A stretch of DNA of 64,000 nucleotides from positions 1 to 64,000 of the forward strand of contig JAXLTD010000004.1 in assembly GCA_046330225.1 (NCBI GenBank), given 5' to 3'. The DNA is from CANJIV01 sp046330225. Its GTDB lineage: Bacteria; Actinomycetota; Thermoleophilia; Solirubrobacterales; Solirubrobacteraceae. Numbering within the stretch: position 1 is the first letter of the stretch; every line of letters begins with the position of its first letter. A model generated the notes under the pieces. It made no database searches and was not told the origin of the DNA. It was given only the letters and a program-made list of their open reading frames with translations. The translations under genes and the position numbers were made by a program. This document shows, piece by piece, positions 7,842 to 16,664 of the stretch.

Positions 7842-9002
7842 CTAGACCAGCGGCGCCGGACCGTCGTCCCAGGACCGGCCGGCCTCGCGCGCGTCCGGCG
7901 GGGCCGTGCCGGCGCTGGCCGGCGTCTCGGGAGCGATCGTGCCCCCGGCGAGGGACTCGGCGCTGACGCCCACCGGGTGGTGGCAGGCGGCCAGGTGGCC
8001 CGAGCCGTAGTCGACGAGCGGCGGCTCGACCTGGCCGCAGACGTCGGTCGCCCGCGGGCAGCGCGGGTGGAAGCGGCAGCCCTTGGGCGGGTCGATCGGG
8101 CTCGGCACATCGCCGGTCAGCACGATGCGCTCGCGCGCCGCCTGGGTGTGCGGATCCGGAATCGGGATCGCCGACAGCAGCGCGACCGTGTACGGGTGGA
8201 TCGGCTTCGCGTAGAGCTCGTCGGCCGGCGAGACCTCCATGATCTTGCCGAGGTACATCACCGCCACCCGGTCCGAGACGTGGCGCACGACCCCGAGGTC
8301 GTGGGCGACGAAGATGTACGTGAGGCCGAACTTCTGCTGGAGGTCGTCGAGCAGGTTGATGATCTGCGCCTGCACCGAGACGTCGAGGGCCGACACCGGC
8401 TCGTCGGCGACGATGAGCTTGGGCTCGAGCGCGAGCGCCCGGGCGACGCCGATGCGCTGGCGCTGGCCGCCGGAGAACTCGTGCGGGTAGCGGTTGATGT
8501 GCTCGGGGTTCAGGCCGACCGTCGCGAGCAGCTCCTGCACCCGCGCCTTGACCGCCTTGCTCCCCCGCACGCCGCCGAGGATCTTGATCGGGTCCCCGAC
8601 GATCTGAATCACCCGCTTGCGCGGATTCAGCGACGCGTAGGGGTCCTGGAAGATCATCTGCATCTCGCGGCGCAGCGGGCGCAGGGCCTTCTGCTTGAGG
8701 TGCGTGATGTCCGCGCCGTCGAAGCGGATCGTCCCGGAGGTCGGATCCAGCAGGCGCATGATCGAGCGCGAGAGCGTCGACTTCCCGCACCCGGACTCGC
8801 CGACGAGGCCGAAGGTCTCGCCGCGGCCGATCGAGAACGTGACGTCGTCGACCGCGTGGACCGCCGCGACCTCGCGGTCGATCAGCAGGCCGTCCTTGAT
8901 CGGGAAGTACTGCTTGACGTGGTCGACCTGGACGAGCGGCGTCGGGCCGTCGCTGCCGGCGGCGGGCTCCGGCGGCGCCGGTGTGGCGCCGGGGGAGCTC
9001 AC
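7842..9002 (-). CDS. dppF: Oligopeptide/dipeptide ABC transporter ATP-binding protein (DppF/OppF type)
   Basis: Second ATPase of a peptide importer, 386 aa. Walker A is GESGCGKST, the Q-loop MIFQDPYASLNPR, the ABC signature FSGGQRQRIGVARAL, Walker B LIVADEP and the H-loop VAHDLG. The C-terminal oligopeptide-transporter domain with the cysteine motif GCRFHPRCPRATDVC (an Fe-S-like cysteine set known in OppD/DppD/F) is present. The start is GTG at 9002 overlapping the dppD stop. The C-terminus carries an extra ~55-residue Pro/Ala/Glu-rich tail. It is the last gene of the five-gene operon. Confidence 0.92.
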   Translation of the reverse strand: MSSPGATPAPPEPAAGSDGPTPLVQVDHVKQYFPIKDGLLIDREVAAVHAVDDVTFSIGRGETFGLVGESGCGKSTLSRSIMRLLDPTSGTIRFDGADITHLKQKALRPLRREMQMIFQDPYASLNPRKRVIQIVGDPIKILGGVRGSKAVKARVQELLATVGLNPEHINRYPHEFSGGQRQRIGVARALALEPKLIVADEPVSALDVSVQAQIINLLDDLQQKFGLTYIFVAHDLGVVRHVSDRVAVMYLGKIMEVSPADELYAKPIHPYTVALLSAIPIPDPHTQAARERIVLTGDVPSPIDPPKGCRFHPRCPRATDVCGQVEPPLVDYGSGHLAACHHPVGVSAESLAGGTIAPETPASAGTAPPDAREAGRSWDDGPAPLV

Positions 9003-10027
9003 GCCACCCCCTGCTCGAGCCCGATGCGCCCGTCGACCATGCGCGCCGCCTCGCGGGTGGCGGGGTCGATCCAGCAGCGATCGAGGTGCGTGCCGCCCGC
9101 GCGCGCCTCCAGCGGCGGCATCTCGGCGCAGCGGTCGTGCCGGTGCGGGCAGCGGGGCGCGAACGAGCAGCCGGCGGGCAGGTCGAGCAGCGACGGCGGC
9201 AGGCCCTTGATCGCCGGGAGCCGGTCGGTGAGCTCCTGGTCGACCCGCGTAACCGACCCGAGCAGCCCCCAGGTGTACGGGTGCTGGGGGTTGTAGAAGA
9301 TCTCCTCCGCCGTCCCCGCCTCGACCACCCGCCCGGCGTACATGACGAGGATGCGATCGGCCATGTCGGCCACCACGCCGAGGTCGTGCGTGACGATGAT
9401 GACCGCCGCCGACGTGCGCTCGCTCAGCAGCTTGATCTGGTCGAGGATCTGCGCCTGGATCGTCACGTCGAGCGCCGTGGTCGGCTCGTCGGCGATCAGC
9501 ACCTGCGGGTCGCACGAGAGCGCCATGGCGATCATGGCGCGCTGGCGCATGCCGCCCGAGAACTCGTGCGGGTAGCTGTCCACGCGAGTCTCGGCCTGCG
9601 GGATCCCGACCCGGTGCAGCAGGTCGATGACCCGCGTCCGGGCGTCGTCATCCGAGACCTTCTCGTGCGCCTGGATCTGCTCGGCGATCTGCTTGCCGAC
9701 CCGCTGGACCGGGTTCATCGCCGTCATCGGATCCTGGAAGATCATCGCGATCTCGGCCCCGCGCACGGCCCGGAGCGTCGCGTCGGTGGCCCCAATGAGC
9801 TCCGACTCGCCGAGGTAGGCCTTCCCGCCGAAGCGGGCATTCGACGAGCGCGTGAGGCCCATGAGGCTCATCGTGGTCACCGACTTGCCCGATCCGGACT
9901 CGCCCACGATCGCCAGGACCTCCCCGGCGGCGAGCTCGAACGAGACGCCGTTGACCGCCTTGACCAATCCCTCCTCGGTCTGGAACGAGACCTCGAGGTT
10001 TTCGACGCGGAGCACCGGCTCGCTCAC
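8999..10027 (-). CDS. dppD: Oligopeptide/dipeptide ABC transporter ATP-binding protein (DppD/OppD type)
   Basis: First ATPase of the importer, 342 aa. Walker A GESGSGKS, Q-loop MIFQDPMTAMNPV, signature FSGGMRQRAMIAMAL, Walker B LIADEPTTALD, H-loop VTHDLG, and the C-terminal cysteine motif CSFAPRCPHRHDRC are all seen. MTAMNP is typical of OppD/DppD, while the partner has SLNP as expected for DppF. GTG at 10027 overlaps the upstream permease stop, so all cytoplasmic components are translationally coupled. Confidence 0.92.
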   Translation of the reverse strand: MSEPVLRVENLEVSFQTEEGLVKAVNGVSFELAAGEVLAIVGESGSGKSVTTMSLMGLTRSSNARFGGKAYLGESELIGATDATLRAVRGAEIAMIFQDPMTAMNPVQRVGKQIAEQIQAHEKVSDDDARTRVIDLLHRVGIPQAETRVDSYPHEFSGGMRQRAMIAMALSCDPQVLIADEPTTALDVTIQAQILDQIKLLSERTSAAVIIVTHDLGVVADMADRILVMYAGRVVEAGTAEEIFYNPQHPYTWGLLGSVTRVDQELTDRLPAIKGLPPSLLDLPAGCSFAPRCPHRHDRCAEMPPLEARAGGTHLDRCWIDPATREAARMVDGRIGLEQGVA

Positions 10028-10968
10028 AGGCGGATCCTCGGGTCCAGGTAGGCGTAGGCGATGTCGACGATGGCGTTGAGCAGCACGATGAAGAAGGCGC
10101 CGAACAGCGTCACGGCGAGCACGGGCGGGACGTCGAGCTGGCCCACGGCGTCCGCGGCGTACTGCCCGACGCCCTGGAGGTTGAAGACCGTCTCGGTGAG
10201 GATCGCCCCGCCGCCGATCACCGCGCCGAAGTCCAGGCCCCAGAGCGTGGCGATCGGGATCAGCGAGTTGCGCAGCACGTGCTTGGTCATGACCCGGCGC
10301 TCGCTGAGCCCCTTGGCCCGCGCCGTCCGCACGTAGTCGTCGTTGATCGTGTCGAGGATGTTCGACCGCAGGATGCGGGAGTAGACGCCGACGAACAGGA
10401 CGGCCAGCACGCACCACGGCACGATGAGGTGCACGAACCACTGCCAGGGGTCCTCGGTGAAGTCGACGTAGCCGCCGTTGGGGAAGATCCCCCACTTGTA
10501 GCCGAGGTAGTAGTTGCACAGCGCCCCGAGCCAGAACACGGGCATGGAGATGCCGATCAGGGCGAGCACGTTGATCGACGTGTCGGTGGCTCTGCCCGCC
10601 CGCATCGCGCTGATCAGCCCCAGCAGGATCCCGAAGAACCCCCAGATGAGCGCCGCCCCGATCGCCAGCGAGAAGGTGCGCGGGATGCCCTTGACGATCT
10701 CCTCGTTGACGTTGAGCTGGGTGAAGTAGGACTCGAGCTCGCCGGTGAAGACCTTCTTCATCATCGTCAGGTACTGCTCGGGCAGCGACTTGTCGAAGCC
10801 CCAGCTCCGTCGGATCCCGGCGATCTGCGTCTCGGTCGGGTTCTTCCCGGCGATGCGTTCCGCCGGGTCGCCGTTCGGGATCACGTTGAAGATCAGGAAC
10901 GTGAGCACCGAGACGGCGAACAGCACGAGGACCATCGAGATCAGCCGGCGGACGATGAAGCGAGCCAT
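10024..10968 (-). CDS. dppB: Oligopeptide/dipeptide ABC transporter permease (DppB type)
   Basis: Integral membrane permease, 314 aa, about six helices. The N-terminus MARFIVRRLISMVLVLF followed by a long extracytoplasmic loop after helix 1 is the classical DppB/OppB layout. The EAA-type loop ARAKGLSERRVMTKHVLRN (near residue 217) contacts the ATPases. Six nt separate it from the upstream dppC stop, and the Shine-Dalgarno GGAG overlaps that stop codon. Confidence 0.92.
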   Translation of the reverse strand: MARFIVRRLISMVLVLFAVSVLTFLIFNVIPNGDPAERIAGKNPTETQIAGIRRSWGFDKSLPEQYLTMMKKVFTGELESYFTQLNVNEEIVKGIPRTFSLAIGAALIWGFFGILLGLISAMRAGRATDTSINVLALIGISMPVFWLGALCNYYLGYKWGIFPNGGYVDFTEDPWQWFVHLIVPWCVLAVLFVGVYSRILRSNILDTINDDYVRTARAKGLSERRVMTKHVLRNSLIPIATLWGLDFGAVIGGGAILTETVFNLQGVGQYAADAVGQLDVPPVLAVTLFGAFFIVLLNAIVDIAYAYLDPRIRL

Positions 10969-10974
10969 CGTCTC

Positions 10975-12021
10975 CTACCCGTCGAGGCGGATCTTGGCCC
11001 GCGGGTCGAGCGCGTCGCGCACGCCGTCGCCGAAGATGTTGAGCGCGAGCACGCAGGCGACGAGCATGAGGCCCGGCACGATCGTCAGGTGCGGCGCGGT
11101 CGCGATCAGCCCGACGCCGTCATCGATCATCGTCCCCCACGAGGTCTCGGGCGGCTGCACCCCCGCCCCCAGGAACGACAGCGCGGACTCGAGCAGGATC
11201 GCGTTGGCGACGATGAGCGGCAGGAACACCACGATCGTCGAGGCGAGGTTCGGCATCAGTTCCGAGACCATGATGCGCAGGCTGCCGGCTCCCTGGGAGC
11301 GCGCGGCTTCGACGAACTCCTTCTCGCGCAGGGCGAGCACCTGCCCGCGTATCGGCCTGGCCATGTACGGGACGTAGACGGCCCCGATGATGATGATCGG
11401 GATCATCAGCGAGCCGCTCTCGATCTTGATGATCCAGAGGTTGAGTCCGCCGATGGCCGCGGCCACGCCGATCGCCACCCCGAGCAGGATCACGGGGAAG
11501 GACCACAGGACGTCCATCAGCCAGGAGATCACCGAGTCGGTCGCGCCCCGGTAGAAGCCGGCCAGCACCCCGAACATGACCGACAGGACGACCGTGATGA
11601 ACGCCGCGGCGAACCCGATCACGAGGGAGTTGCGGCCGCCGTAGAGCAGGCGGACCATCACGTCGCGGCCGTTCTCGTCCGCGCCGAGGAAGTACTGGCT
11701 CTGCCAGGTCGGGCCGATCGGGATGCCCTGCGGCGTGACGATGTCGCGCTTCTTGCCGTCGACTGTGACGGTGCCGGTGAGGTTGTTGCGCGAGGCCGAG
11801 ATCTTCGCGATCTCCGACGACCAGAACGGGGCGGCCAGGCACATGGCCACGATGACGAGGAAGAGGCCGAGGAAGGCCAGCGCGGTCTTGTTGCGGCGCA
11901 GTCGCCGCACCGCGAGGCGCCACGGCCCCAGGCCGGGCTCCAGCTTCGCCTTGCCCTCGACCTCCGCCTGGAACGCGGACGGGATCTCGGAGACGAGTTC
12001 GGTGCCAGGATCGATGCTCAT
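10975..12021 (-). CDS. dppC: Oligopeptide/dipeptide ABC transporter permease (DppC type)
   Basis: Second permease, 348 aa. The DppC hallmarks are clear: a cytoplasmic N-terminal extension, helix 1 from about residue 47, then YFLGADENGRDVMVRLLYGG (near residue 110), matching the usual G-T-D-x-x-G-R-D signature. The EAA-like loop is EAARSQGAGSLRIMVSELMPN. Gene order is A-C-B-D-F; placing dppC before dppB is unusual compared with the common A-B-C-D-F. Confidence 0.92.
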   Translation of the reverse strand: MSIDPGTELVSEIPSAFQAEVEGKAKLEPGLGPWRLAVRRLRRNKTALAFLGLFLVIVAMCLAAPFWSSEIAKISASRNNLTGTVTVDGKKRDIVTPQGIPIGPTWQSQYFLGADENGRDVMVRLLYGGRNSLVIGFAAAFITVVLSVMFGVLAGFYRGATDSVISWLMDVLWSFPVILLGVAIGVAAAIGGLNLWIIKIESGSLMIPIIIIGAVYVPYMARPIRGQVLALREKEFVEAARSQGAGSLRIMVSELMPNLASTIVVFLPLIVANAILLESALSFLGAGVQPPETSWGTMIDDGVGLIATAPHLTIVPGLMLVACVLALNIFGDGVRDALDPRAKIRLDG

Positions 12022-12032
12022 GACGATGCGCC

Positions 12033-12061
12033 TGCCGGGCCCGCACGCGGCGGGCCCGGCA
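12033..12061 (-). terminator. Perfect 11-bp hairpin between dppA and dppC
   Basis: TGCCGGGCCCG (12033-12043) pairs perfectly with CGGGCCCGGCA (12051-12061) around a 7-nt loop. It sits in the 62-nt gap between the binding-protein gene and the permeases, with no T-tract. Hairpins at this position commonly stabilise the dppA mRNA or attenuate downstream transcription, giving more binding protein than membrane components. Confidence 0.55.
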
Positions 12062-12083
12062 AACGGTCACCGGTCGTCTGGCG

Positions 12084-13757
12084 CTACTTGAGGCACCAGG
12101 CCGAGTAGTCGTTCAGGTACAGCGGGTGGTAGATGTTGCAGTCCTGGAAGTTCAGACGGTCCGAGAGGAACGTCGTGAGCTTCCGGTAGCCGTACGGCGC
12201 GATGTAGGCGTCGTCGACGAGCTGCTTGTCGAGCGCCGCCCACTTGTCGGCGACCGCCGACGGATCCGGCTCCAGGTTCAGCGTGTCGATGCCCTTGTTG
12301 ATGGTCGGGTTGTCGACGTTGCTGAAGTTCTGGTTGTTCGTGTCCTGGATGGACGCCCCGTTCACGAGGAAGAAGAAGTTCCCCGGGTTCGGGAAGTCCT
12401 GGAACCAGTCGGCGAAGCCGGTCTGGGCCTTGGTCTTCTGGTTCCCGATCGTCTGGAAGTACACCCCGCCGTCGAGGATCTTCGGCGTGGCCTTCAGCCC
12501 GATCTGGTTCAGGACGTCGGCGTAGTACTGCGTGATCTTCGGCGTCGTGTCATCGCTGTTGCCCCAGACGGTGACTGCCGCGCCCTTCGCGCCGGCCTGC
12601 TGGATCAGCTGCTTGGCCTTCGCGAGGTTGGGCGCCGCGTTCGGGTCGCCGTACTTGCACGTGGTCTCCTTGTAGCCCGGCATCCCCGGCGGGAGGAACG
12701 TGCAGCCCGGGGTGAACAGGCCGGAGAAGATCCGGGCCAGGGCCCGCTTGTCGATCGCGTAGTTGACGGCCTCGCGCACCTGCTGCTTGTCGAACGGCGG
12801 CGTCCGCACGTTCATGAAGAAGTAGTACGTCGAGACGGTCGTGTGCTCGGCGAAGCGGTTGGCCGCCTTGGACTTGACCTCGGGCAGCAGGTCCGACGGG
12901 GGCGGATCCTGCATGTAGTCGAGGGTGTTGTTCAGGACGTCCTGCGCCTGCTGCTGCGGCGACTTGACGATCTTCGTGGTGATCGTGTCGATCTTCGCCG
13001 CCGGAACGCCGGGGAGCTTGAACGTCGGCACCTTCTGCATCACGAACTGCCGGTTGGGCACCGACGACGTGATCTTGTACGTGCCGACGCCGGGCGGCGG
13101 CGTCTTCGTCATGTTCTTGAACGGCGTCGAGCTCGGCACCAGGCCGGCGAACAGCATCGCGAGGATGTTGTTGAACTGGCCGTTGGGGTCGGTGAGCTTG
13201 ATCGTGATGTCCCCGGTGCTGTCGTTCGTGGTGATGCCGGAGATGTCGCCGTTGGCCTTCCCGGCCTTCTCGTACTCCTGCGCGCCCACGATGCCCTCGT
13301 AGAAGGAGGCGCCGCCAGACTCGAGGTTGAGCACCCGCTTGATCGAGTGCTCGAAGTCCGAGGCCTTGACTGGCGTGCCGTCCGAGTACTTCAAGCCGCT
13401 GCGGAGCTTGAGCTTGTAGGTCTTGCCGTCGGCGCTGATCCCGCCGTTGTCCTTGGACGGAACCGTCTCGGCAAGGCCCGGGATGACTGTGGCGCCTTCC
13501 TGGCCCTCAGCGTGCTTGTAGGTCAGCAGGCCGGTGTAGACGAGCCACATCGGCTCCCAGCCGTTGACCGTGTACGACAGCGCAGGATCGAGGTAGTCGG
13601 GCTGCGAGGTCTGCGAGATCGTGATCGACCCGCCGGACTTCTCGCCGCCGCCACCGCTGCTCGAATCGCTGCTCGAACCGCAGGCTGCCGCGACGACCGC
13701 AGTGGCCCCCAGGGCGAGTGCGGCGCACAGCGCACGGGCGCGAGTGCGTCGGAACAT
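12084..13757 (-). CDS. dppA: Peptide ABC transporter substrate-binding lipoprotein (SBP_bac_5)
   Basis: Extracytoplasmic peptide receptor, 557 aa. The N-terminus has an Arg-rich start, a hydrophobic stretch and a lipobox VAAAC (Cys near residue 26), followed by a Ser/Gly linker, so it is a membrane-anchored lipoprotein. The body is family-5 solute-binding: QPDYLDPALSYTVNG, the internal motif VREAVNYAIDKRALARIFSG near residue 330, and a Trp/Phe-rich C-terminal lobe (TGFADWFQDFPNP). A good Shine-Dalgarno (GAGGGGG) precedes the ATG. It is the first gene of the operon. Confidence 0.93.
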   Translation of the reverse strand: MFRRTRARALCAALALGATAVVAAACGSSSDSSSGGGGEKSGGSITISQTSQPDYLDPALSYTVNGWEPMWLVYTGLLTYKHAEGQEGATVIPGLAETVPSKDNGGISADGKTYKLKLRSGLKYSDGTPVKASDFEHSIKRVLNLESGGASFYEGIVGAQEYEKAGKANGDISGITTNDSTGDITIKLTDPNGQFNNILAMLFAGLVPSSTPFKNMTKTPPPGVGTYKITSSVPNRQFVMQKVPTFKLPGVPAAKIDTITTKIVKSPQQQAQDVLNNTLDYMQDPPPSDLLPEVKSKAANRFAEHTTVSTYYFFMNVRTPPFDKQQVREAVNYAIDKRALARIFSGLFTPGCTFLPPGMPGYKETTCKYGDPNAAPNLAKAKQLIQQAGAKGAAVTVWGNSDDTTPKITQYYADVLNQIGLKATPKILDGGVYFQTIGNQKTKAQTGFADWFQDFPNPGNFFFLVNGASIQDTNNQNFSNVDNPTINKGIDTLNLEPDPSAVADKWAALDKQLVDDAYIAPYGYRKLTTFLSDRLNFQDCNIYHPLYLNDYSAWCLK

Positions 13758-13879
13758 GGACGAAACCCCCTCATCAGAACGGACAGAAGCGGCGCAACCC
13801 TACTCCGATGCGCGTCGAGGGGGAATACGGCGCGGACCCGGCCGCTCCTGCCCGCGGGACGTTCCGGCCGCAGCTGCGA

Positions 13880-13951
13880 CGCCCCCGGCAGGAGTCGAAC
13901 CTGCATCCCACGCTTAGGAGGCGTGTGCTCTGTCCATTGAGCTACGAGGGC
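13880..13951 (-). tRNA. tRNA-Arg (anticodon CCT)
   Basis: Full cloverleaf on the minus strand. The 7-bp acceptor stem (GCCCTCG with CGGGGGC) is intact with discriminator G. The D-arm is short, the anticodon loop CTCCTAA carries anticodon CCT, and the T-arm contains GGTTCGACTCC. CCA is not encoded. It reads AGG codons. Confidence 0.93.
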
Positions 13952-13959
13952 GGGCGGAC

Positions 13960-13965
13960 AGCGTA
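13960..13965 (-). promoter_or_regulatory. -10 hexamer TACGCT of tRNA-Arg
   Basis: TACGCT on the minus strand ends eight nt before the mature tRNA 5' end, so the primary transcript probably starts within a few bases of it. Confidence 0.5.
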
Positions 13966-13992
13966 TCCCGCGCCCGCGCGGCCGCGGCCCGG

Positions 13993-14559
13993 TCAGCCGC
14001 GGTCGGGGCGCCCGGGGTAGACGTCGTCGATCGTCGCGAGCGCCACGTAGGGCGCGCCCGCGGCCGCAGCGATCGCGTCGCCGCCGCCGGCGAGGCGGTC
14101 AAGCACCGCCACGACGCCGGCGATCGGGTGGCCGGCCTCCTGCACGGCCGAGATCGCCTTGAGCGTCGAGCCGCCGGTCGTCACGACGTCCTCCACGATC
14201 AGGCACCGGTCTTGCGCGTCCAGCAGCGGTCCCTCGATGCGGCGGGCCAGGCCGTGGGGCTTGGCCTCCTTGCGCACGAAGAACGCCTTCACGTCGGCGC
14301 CGCCCGCCAGCGCAGCGCAGGCGATCGGGTCGGCTCCCATGGTGAGCCCGCCGACCGCATCCGCCTCCCAGGCTCGGGCGCGGTCGGCGACCAGTTCCGC
14401 GAGCGCCCGGAAGCCGGCCGGCCGCAGGATCGCCCGCTTGGCATCGACGTAGTACTGCGCGGTGGCGCCGCTCGTGAGCACCACCTCCCCGATCACGAGG
14501 GCGTGCTCGCGCAGCTCGGCGATCAGCCGGTCGCGCGCTTCGGCGGGGAGGCCGGACAC
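13993..14559 (-). CDS. pyrE: Orotate phosphoribosyltransferase
   Basis: Transfers phosphoribose from PRPP to orotate, giving OMP in de novo pyrimidine synthesis. 188 aa, normal length. The PRPP-binding loop CLIVEDVVTTGGST (residues ~117-130) is intact, and the catalytic flexible loop FFVRKEAKPHGLARRIEG precedes it. The N-terminal hood contains LTSGATAQYYVDAK, matching the usual L-x-S-G-x-x-S-x-Y-Y-x-D. GTG at 14559 directly abuts the stop of the L,D-transpeptidase gene, so the two are co-transcribed. It is isolated from other pyr genes here. Confidence 0.95.
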   Translation of the reverse strand: MSGLPAEARDRLIAELREHALVIGEVVLTSGATAQYYVDAKRAILRPAGFRALAELVADRARAWEADAVGGLTMGADPIACAALAGGADVKAFFVRKEAKPHGLARRIEGPLLDAQDRCLIVEDVVTTGGSTLKAISAVQEAGHPIAGVVAVLDRLAGGGDAIAAAAGAPYVALATIDDVYPGRPDRG

Positions 14560-15558
14560 TTACCGCCGGTACACGTCGACGGGCGTGCCGATCTTGACCC
14601 AGCGCATGATCGCGTGGGAGTTCGGGATCGGCACCCGCAGGCAGCCATGGCTCGCCGGGTAGACGGGCACGTCGGCGTAGCCGTGGATCGCATAGCCGCC
14701 GTAGAAGAACGACGAGTTGACCATGCCGTGCGAGTTCGTCCCAGGGCGCTTCCATTGGACGCGGAAGTGGCCGCGCACGGTGGGCGTCGATGGCTTGCCC
14801 GAGCTCATGTGGTAGACGCGGAAGACCTTCCCGCCATCGTTGATCAAGGCGAGCACCTGGTGGGTCAGATCGCCCTCCACGTGGCGGCCGTGCGCGGGGT
14901 ATTTCGGGACGAATGCCCCCTGGTTGGCTCCCAGCATCGAGTAGATCCGCGGCCCGGCGGTGCGGGTGCGTCCGAACCCGTTGACCTTGCGGAAGGCCAG
15001 GACCGCGCGGCCCGTCGCCCGGTCGAAGACCCCGGTGCGGTTGACCTTGAAGTGCAGTCCGAACAGGCGCTCCTGGAGGAAGCGCACGCGCAGGCCGCCA
15101 TCGCCCCGGCTCGACTCTGGGCGGATCACGTCGACCCGGTCCTTGGCCTCGAAGCGGACTTGCGCGGAGGTGGCGCCGTGCACGACGCGCACGCGGATGC
15201 GGCCCTCGGCACCCGGCGTGTAGCTGGCGTTGAGGTAGCCCTTGCGCGAGCCGGGGACGCGGCGAACCGTGCGGCGGACCTGCTTGACCGTGGCGCGACC
15301 GCGCGTGAAGCGGACCGTCACGACCTGCCTGGGCACGTAGCGGGAGACGACGAGGTGCACACGGATCCGGCGCCCGACGAAGCTGATGCGGCCGGTGCCG
15401 AGACGGTAGGCGCCGGGGATGCCGATCAGCGTTCGCGCCCGGGCGGGCTTCGTCGCCGGCGCGCCGGCCGCGGAATCCGCCGGAGCCTGCGCGGCAGCGC
15501 CGGTGGCGGCGACGGCACAGGCCGTCGCGACGAGGGTAGGAGCGAGAGTGCGGCGCAC
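14560..15558 (-). CDS. Secreted L,D-transpeptidase (YkuD fold)
   Basis: Cell-wall cross-linking enzyme forming 3-3 bonds between meso-diaminopimelate residues; extracytoplasmic. 332 aa with an N-terminal signal peptide (Ala-rich hydrophobic core, AAAQA cleavage region near residue 24). Residues ~40-150 look like an Ig-like beta domain, and residues ~150-200 resemble a peptidoglycan-binding helical unit (LFGLHFKVNRTGVFDRATGRA). The catalytic motif AIHGY...SHGCLRVP holds the conserved His and Cys. The start is GTG 15558, with TAGAGT nine nt upstream (leaderless type). Confidence 0.93.
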   Translation of the reverse strand: MRRTLAPTLVATACAVAATGAAAQAPADSAAGAPATKPARARTLIGIPGAYRLGTGRISFVGRRIRVHLVVSRYVPRQVVTVRFTRGRATVKQVRRTVRRVPGSRKGYLNASYTPGAEGRIRVRVVHGATSAQVRFEAKDRVDVIRPESSRGDGGLRVRFLQERLFGLHFKVNRTGVFDRATGRAVLAFRKVNGFGRTRTAGPRIYSMLGANQGAFVPKYPAHGRHVEGDLTHQVLALINDGGKVFRVYHMSSGKPSTPTVRGHFRVQWKRPGTNSHGMVNSSFFYGGYAIHGYADVPVYPASHGCLRVPIPNSHAIMRWVKIGTPVDVYRR

Positions 15559-15567
15559 GACGCGCGC

Positions 15568-15573
15568 ACTCTA
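15568..15573 (-). promoter_or_regulatory. -10 hexamer TAGAGT of the L,D-transpeptidase-pyrE operon
   Basis: TAGAGT on the minus strand lies nine nt before GTG 15558. No ribosome-binding site can be seen between them. Confidence 0.45.
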
Positions 15574-15621
15574 CGTCACCGCCGCGCATCGCTCCACCAG
15601 TTGGCGCGCCGCCGGCGCGCG

Positions 15622-16494
15622 TCAGGCCGGACGGACCCGCGCCGGCGCGCGGCGGACGAGCGGGAACAGCACCGCCGCGATGACGGCGTTGGCGGCCACG
15701 ATGATCACGGGGATCTCCCACCCCCAGCCCTGCGTGACGCCGAGCGCCACGCAGTTGTTGACGCAGTGCAGCGCGATGCACGGGAGCAGGGAGCCGGTCC
15801 GCCAGTACAGGATGCAGAGGCCGAAGCCGAACGCGGCGAGCGGGACGAGGTAGCCGGCGGGCGCCGAGCCAGCGTGGATCCCGCCGAACACCAGGGCGGT
15901 GAGGATCGCCGCGGGCCACGGCCCCTTCCAGGACCGCAACGCGGTGAAGAAGAAGCCGCGGAAGAAGAACTCCTCGGCGATCGGGGCGACGACCGTCACG
16001 AGCACGGCGACTGCGACGAGCGCCACCGTGCTCTTGTCGGCGCCGAGCTGGTCGGGCAGGTCGTCCTTTTGCTTGATCCCCAGGGCACTGACCCAGGCGG
16101 CGCTGAAGACGAGGTAGCCGACGTAGGTGAGCGCGGCCCAGCCGAAGGCCGGGAGGATCGGCGTGCGGCGCAGCCCGAACTGCCAGGCCTGCGGACGCGT
16201 CCCGCTCAGCCGCGCGAACAGCACGGCGGCGCCGATCAGCGCGCCGTCCTGCAGGACCGTCGCGATGATCTGCACGGCCGGGGGCGGGTCGGCGGCGCTC
16301 GCCCCGGCAGCGCTGCCGATGATCGCGACGACCAGGTAGCCGACGATGGCCGCGCCGAAGCCGGCGATGAGCGCGACCGGCGCCATCCACGCCGGCCAGC
16401 GCGGCGCGGCCGGCTCGACGCCCTCGGGCAGCTCGGGGCGGGCGGGCGGCGGACCCGGATGGGGATAGGCGACGGGCGGCGGAGAGCTCGACAT
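15622..16494 (-). CDS. CPBP-family intramembrane glutamic protease
   Basis: Membrane protease of the Rce1/CAAX-like (ABI) family, 290 aa, about eight helices. The three catalytic motifs are present in order: EEFFFRG (EExxxR, near residue 183), FGGIH (FxxxH, near 217) and HCVNN (HxxxN/D, near 257). The N-terminal ~45 residues are Pro-rich and cytoplasmic. ATG 16494 was chosen because the longer in-frame extension is Arg-rich and non-conserved, and because TAGAGT lies 10 nt upstream. Substrate unknown; bacterial members are linked to bacteriocin self-immunity or prenyl-peptide processing. Confidence 0.88.
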   Translation of the reverse strand: MSSSPPPVAYPHPGPPPARPELPEGVEPAAPRWPAWMAPVALIAGFGAAIVGYLVVAIIGSAAGASAADPPPAVQIIATVLQDGALIGAAVLFARLSGTRPQAWQFGLRRTPILPAFGWAALTYVGYLVFSAAWVSALGIKQKDDLPDQLGADKSTVALVAVAVLVTVVAPIAEEFFFRGFFFTALRSWKGPWPAAILTALVFGGIHAGSAPAGYLVPLAAFGFGLCILYWRTGSLLPCIALHCVNNCVALGVTQGWGWEIPVIIVAANAVIAAVLFPLVRRAPARVRPA

Positions 16495-16504
16495 CGGCAG
16501 CCGG

Positions 16505-16510
16505 ACTCTA
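16505..16510 (-). promoter_or_regulatory. -10 hexamer TAGAGT of the CPBP protease gene
   Basis: TAGAGT on the minus strand ends ten nt before the ATG at 16494, which supports that start. Confidence 0.4.
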
Positions 16511-16623
16511 CGGGGCGCCCGGCCCGGCCCGGCGCGCTCGCGCGCGGACCAAGGATCCGCGACGCGGACCGCGAACTCCCCCCACGGACAAGGCAAGCGG
16601 CGTGGCAGCCCCCGGTGGCTGGC

Positions 16624-16629
16624 TACAAT
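16624..16629 (+). promoter_or_regulatory. -10 element TACAAT of the penicillin-binding protein gene
   Basis: TACAAT matches five of six consensus -10 bases and lies 35 nt before ATG 16665, implying a leader of roughly 30 nt. I see no convincing -35. Confidence 0.5.
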
Positions 16630-16664
16630 CGGTCGGCCCGTGGCCTGCCGCGGCGCCCTTTCTC

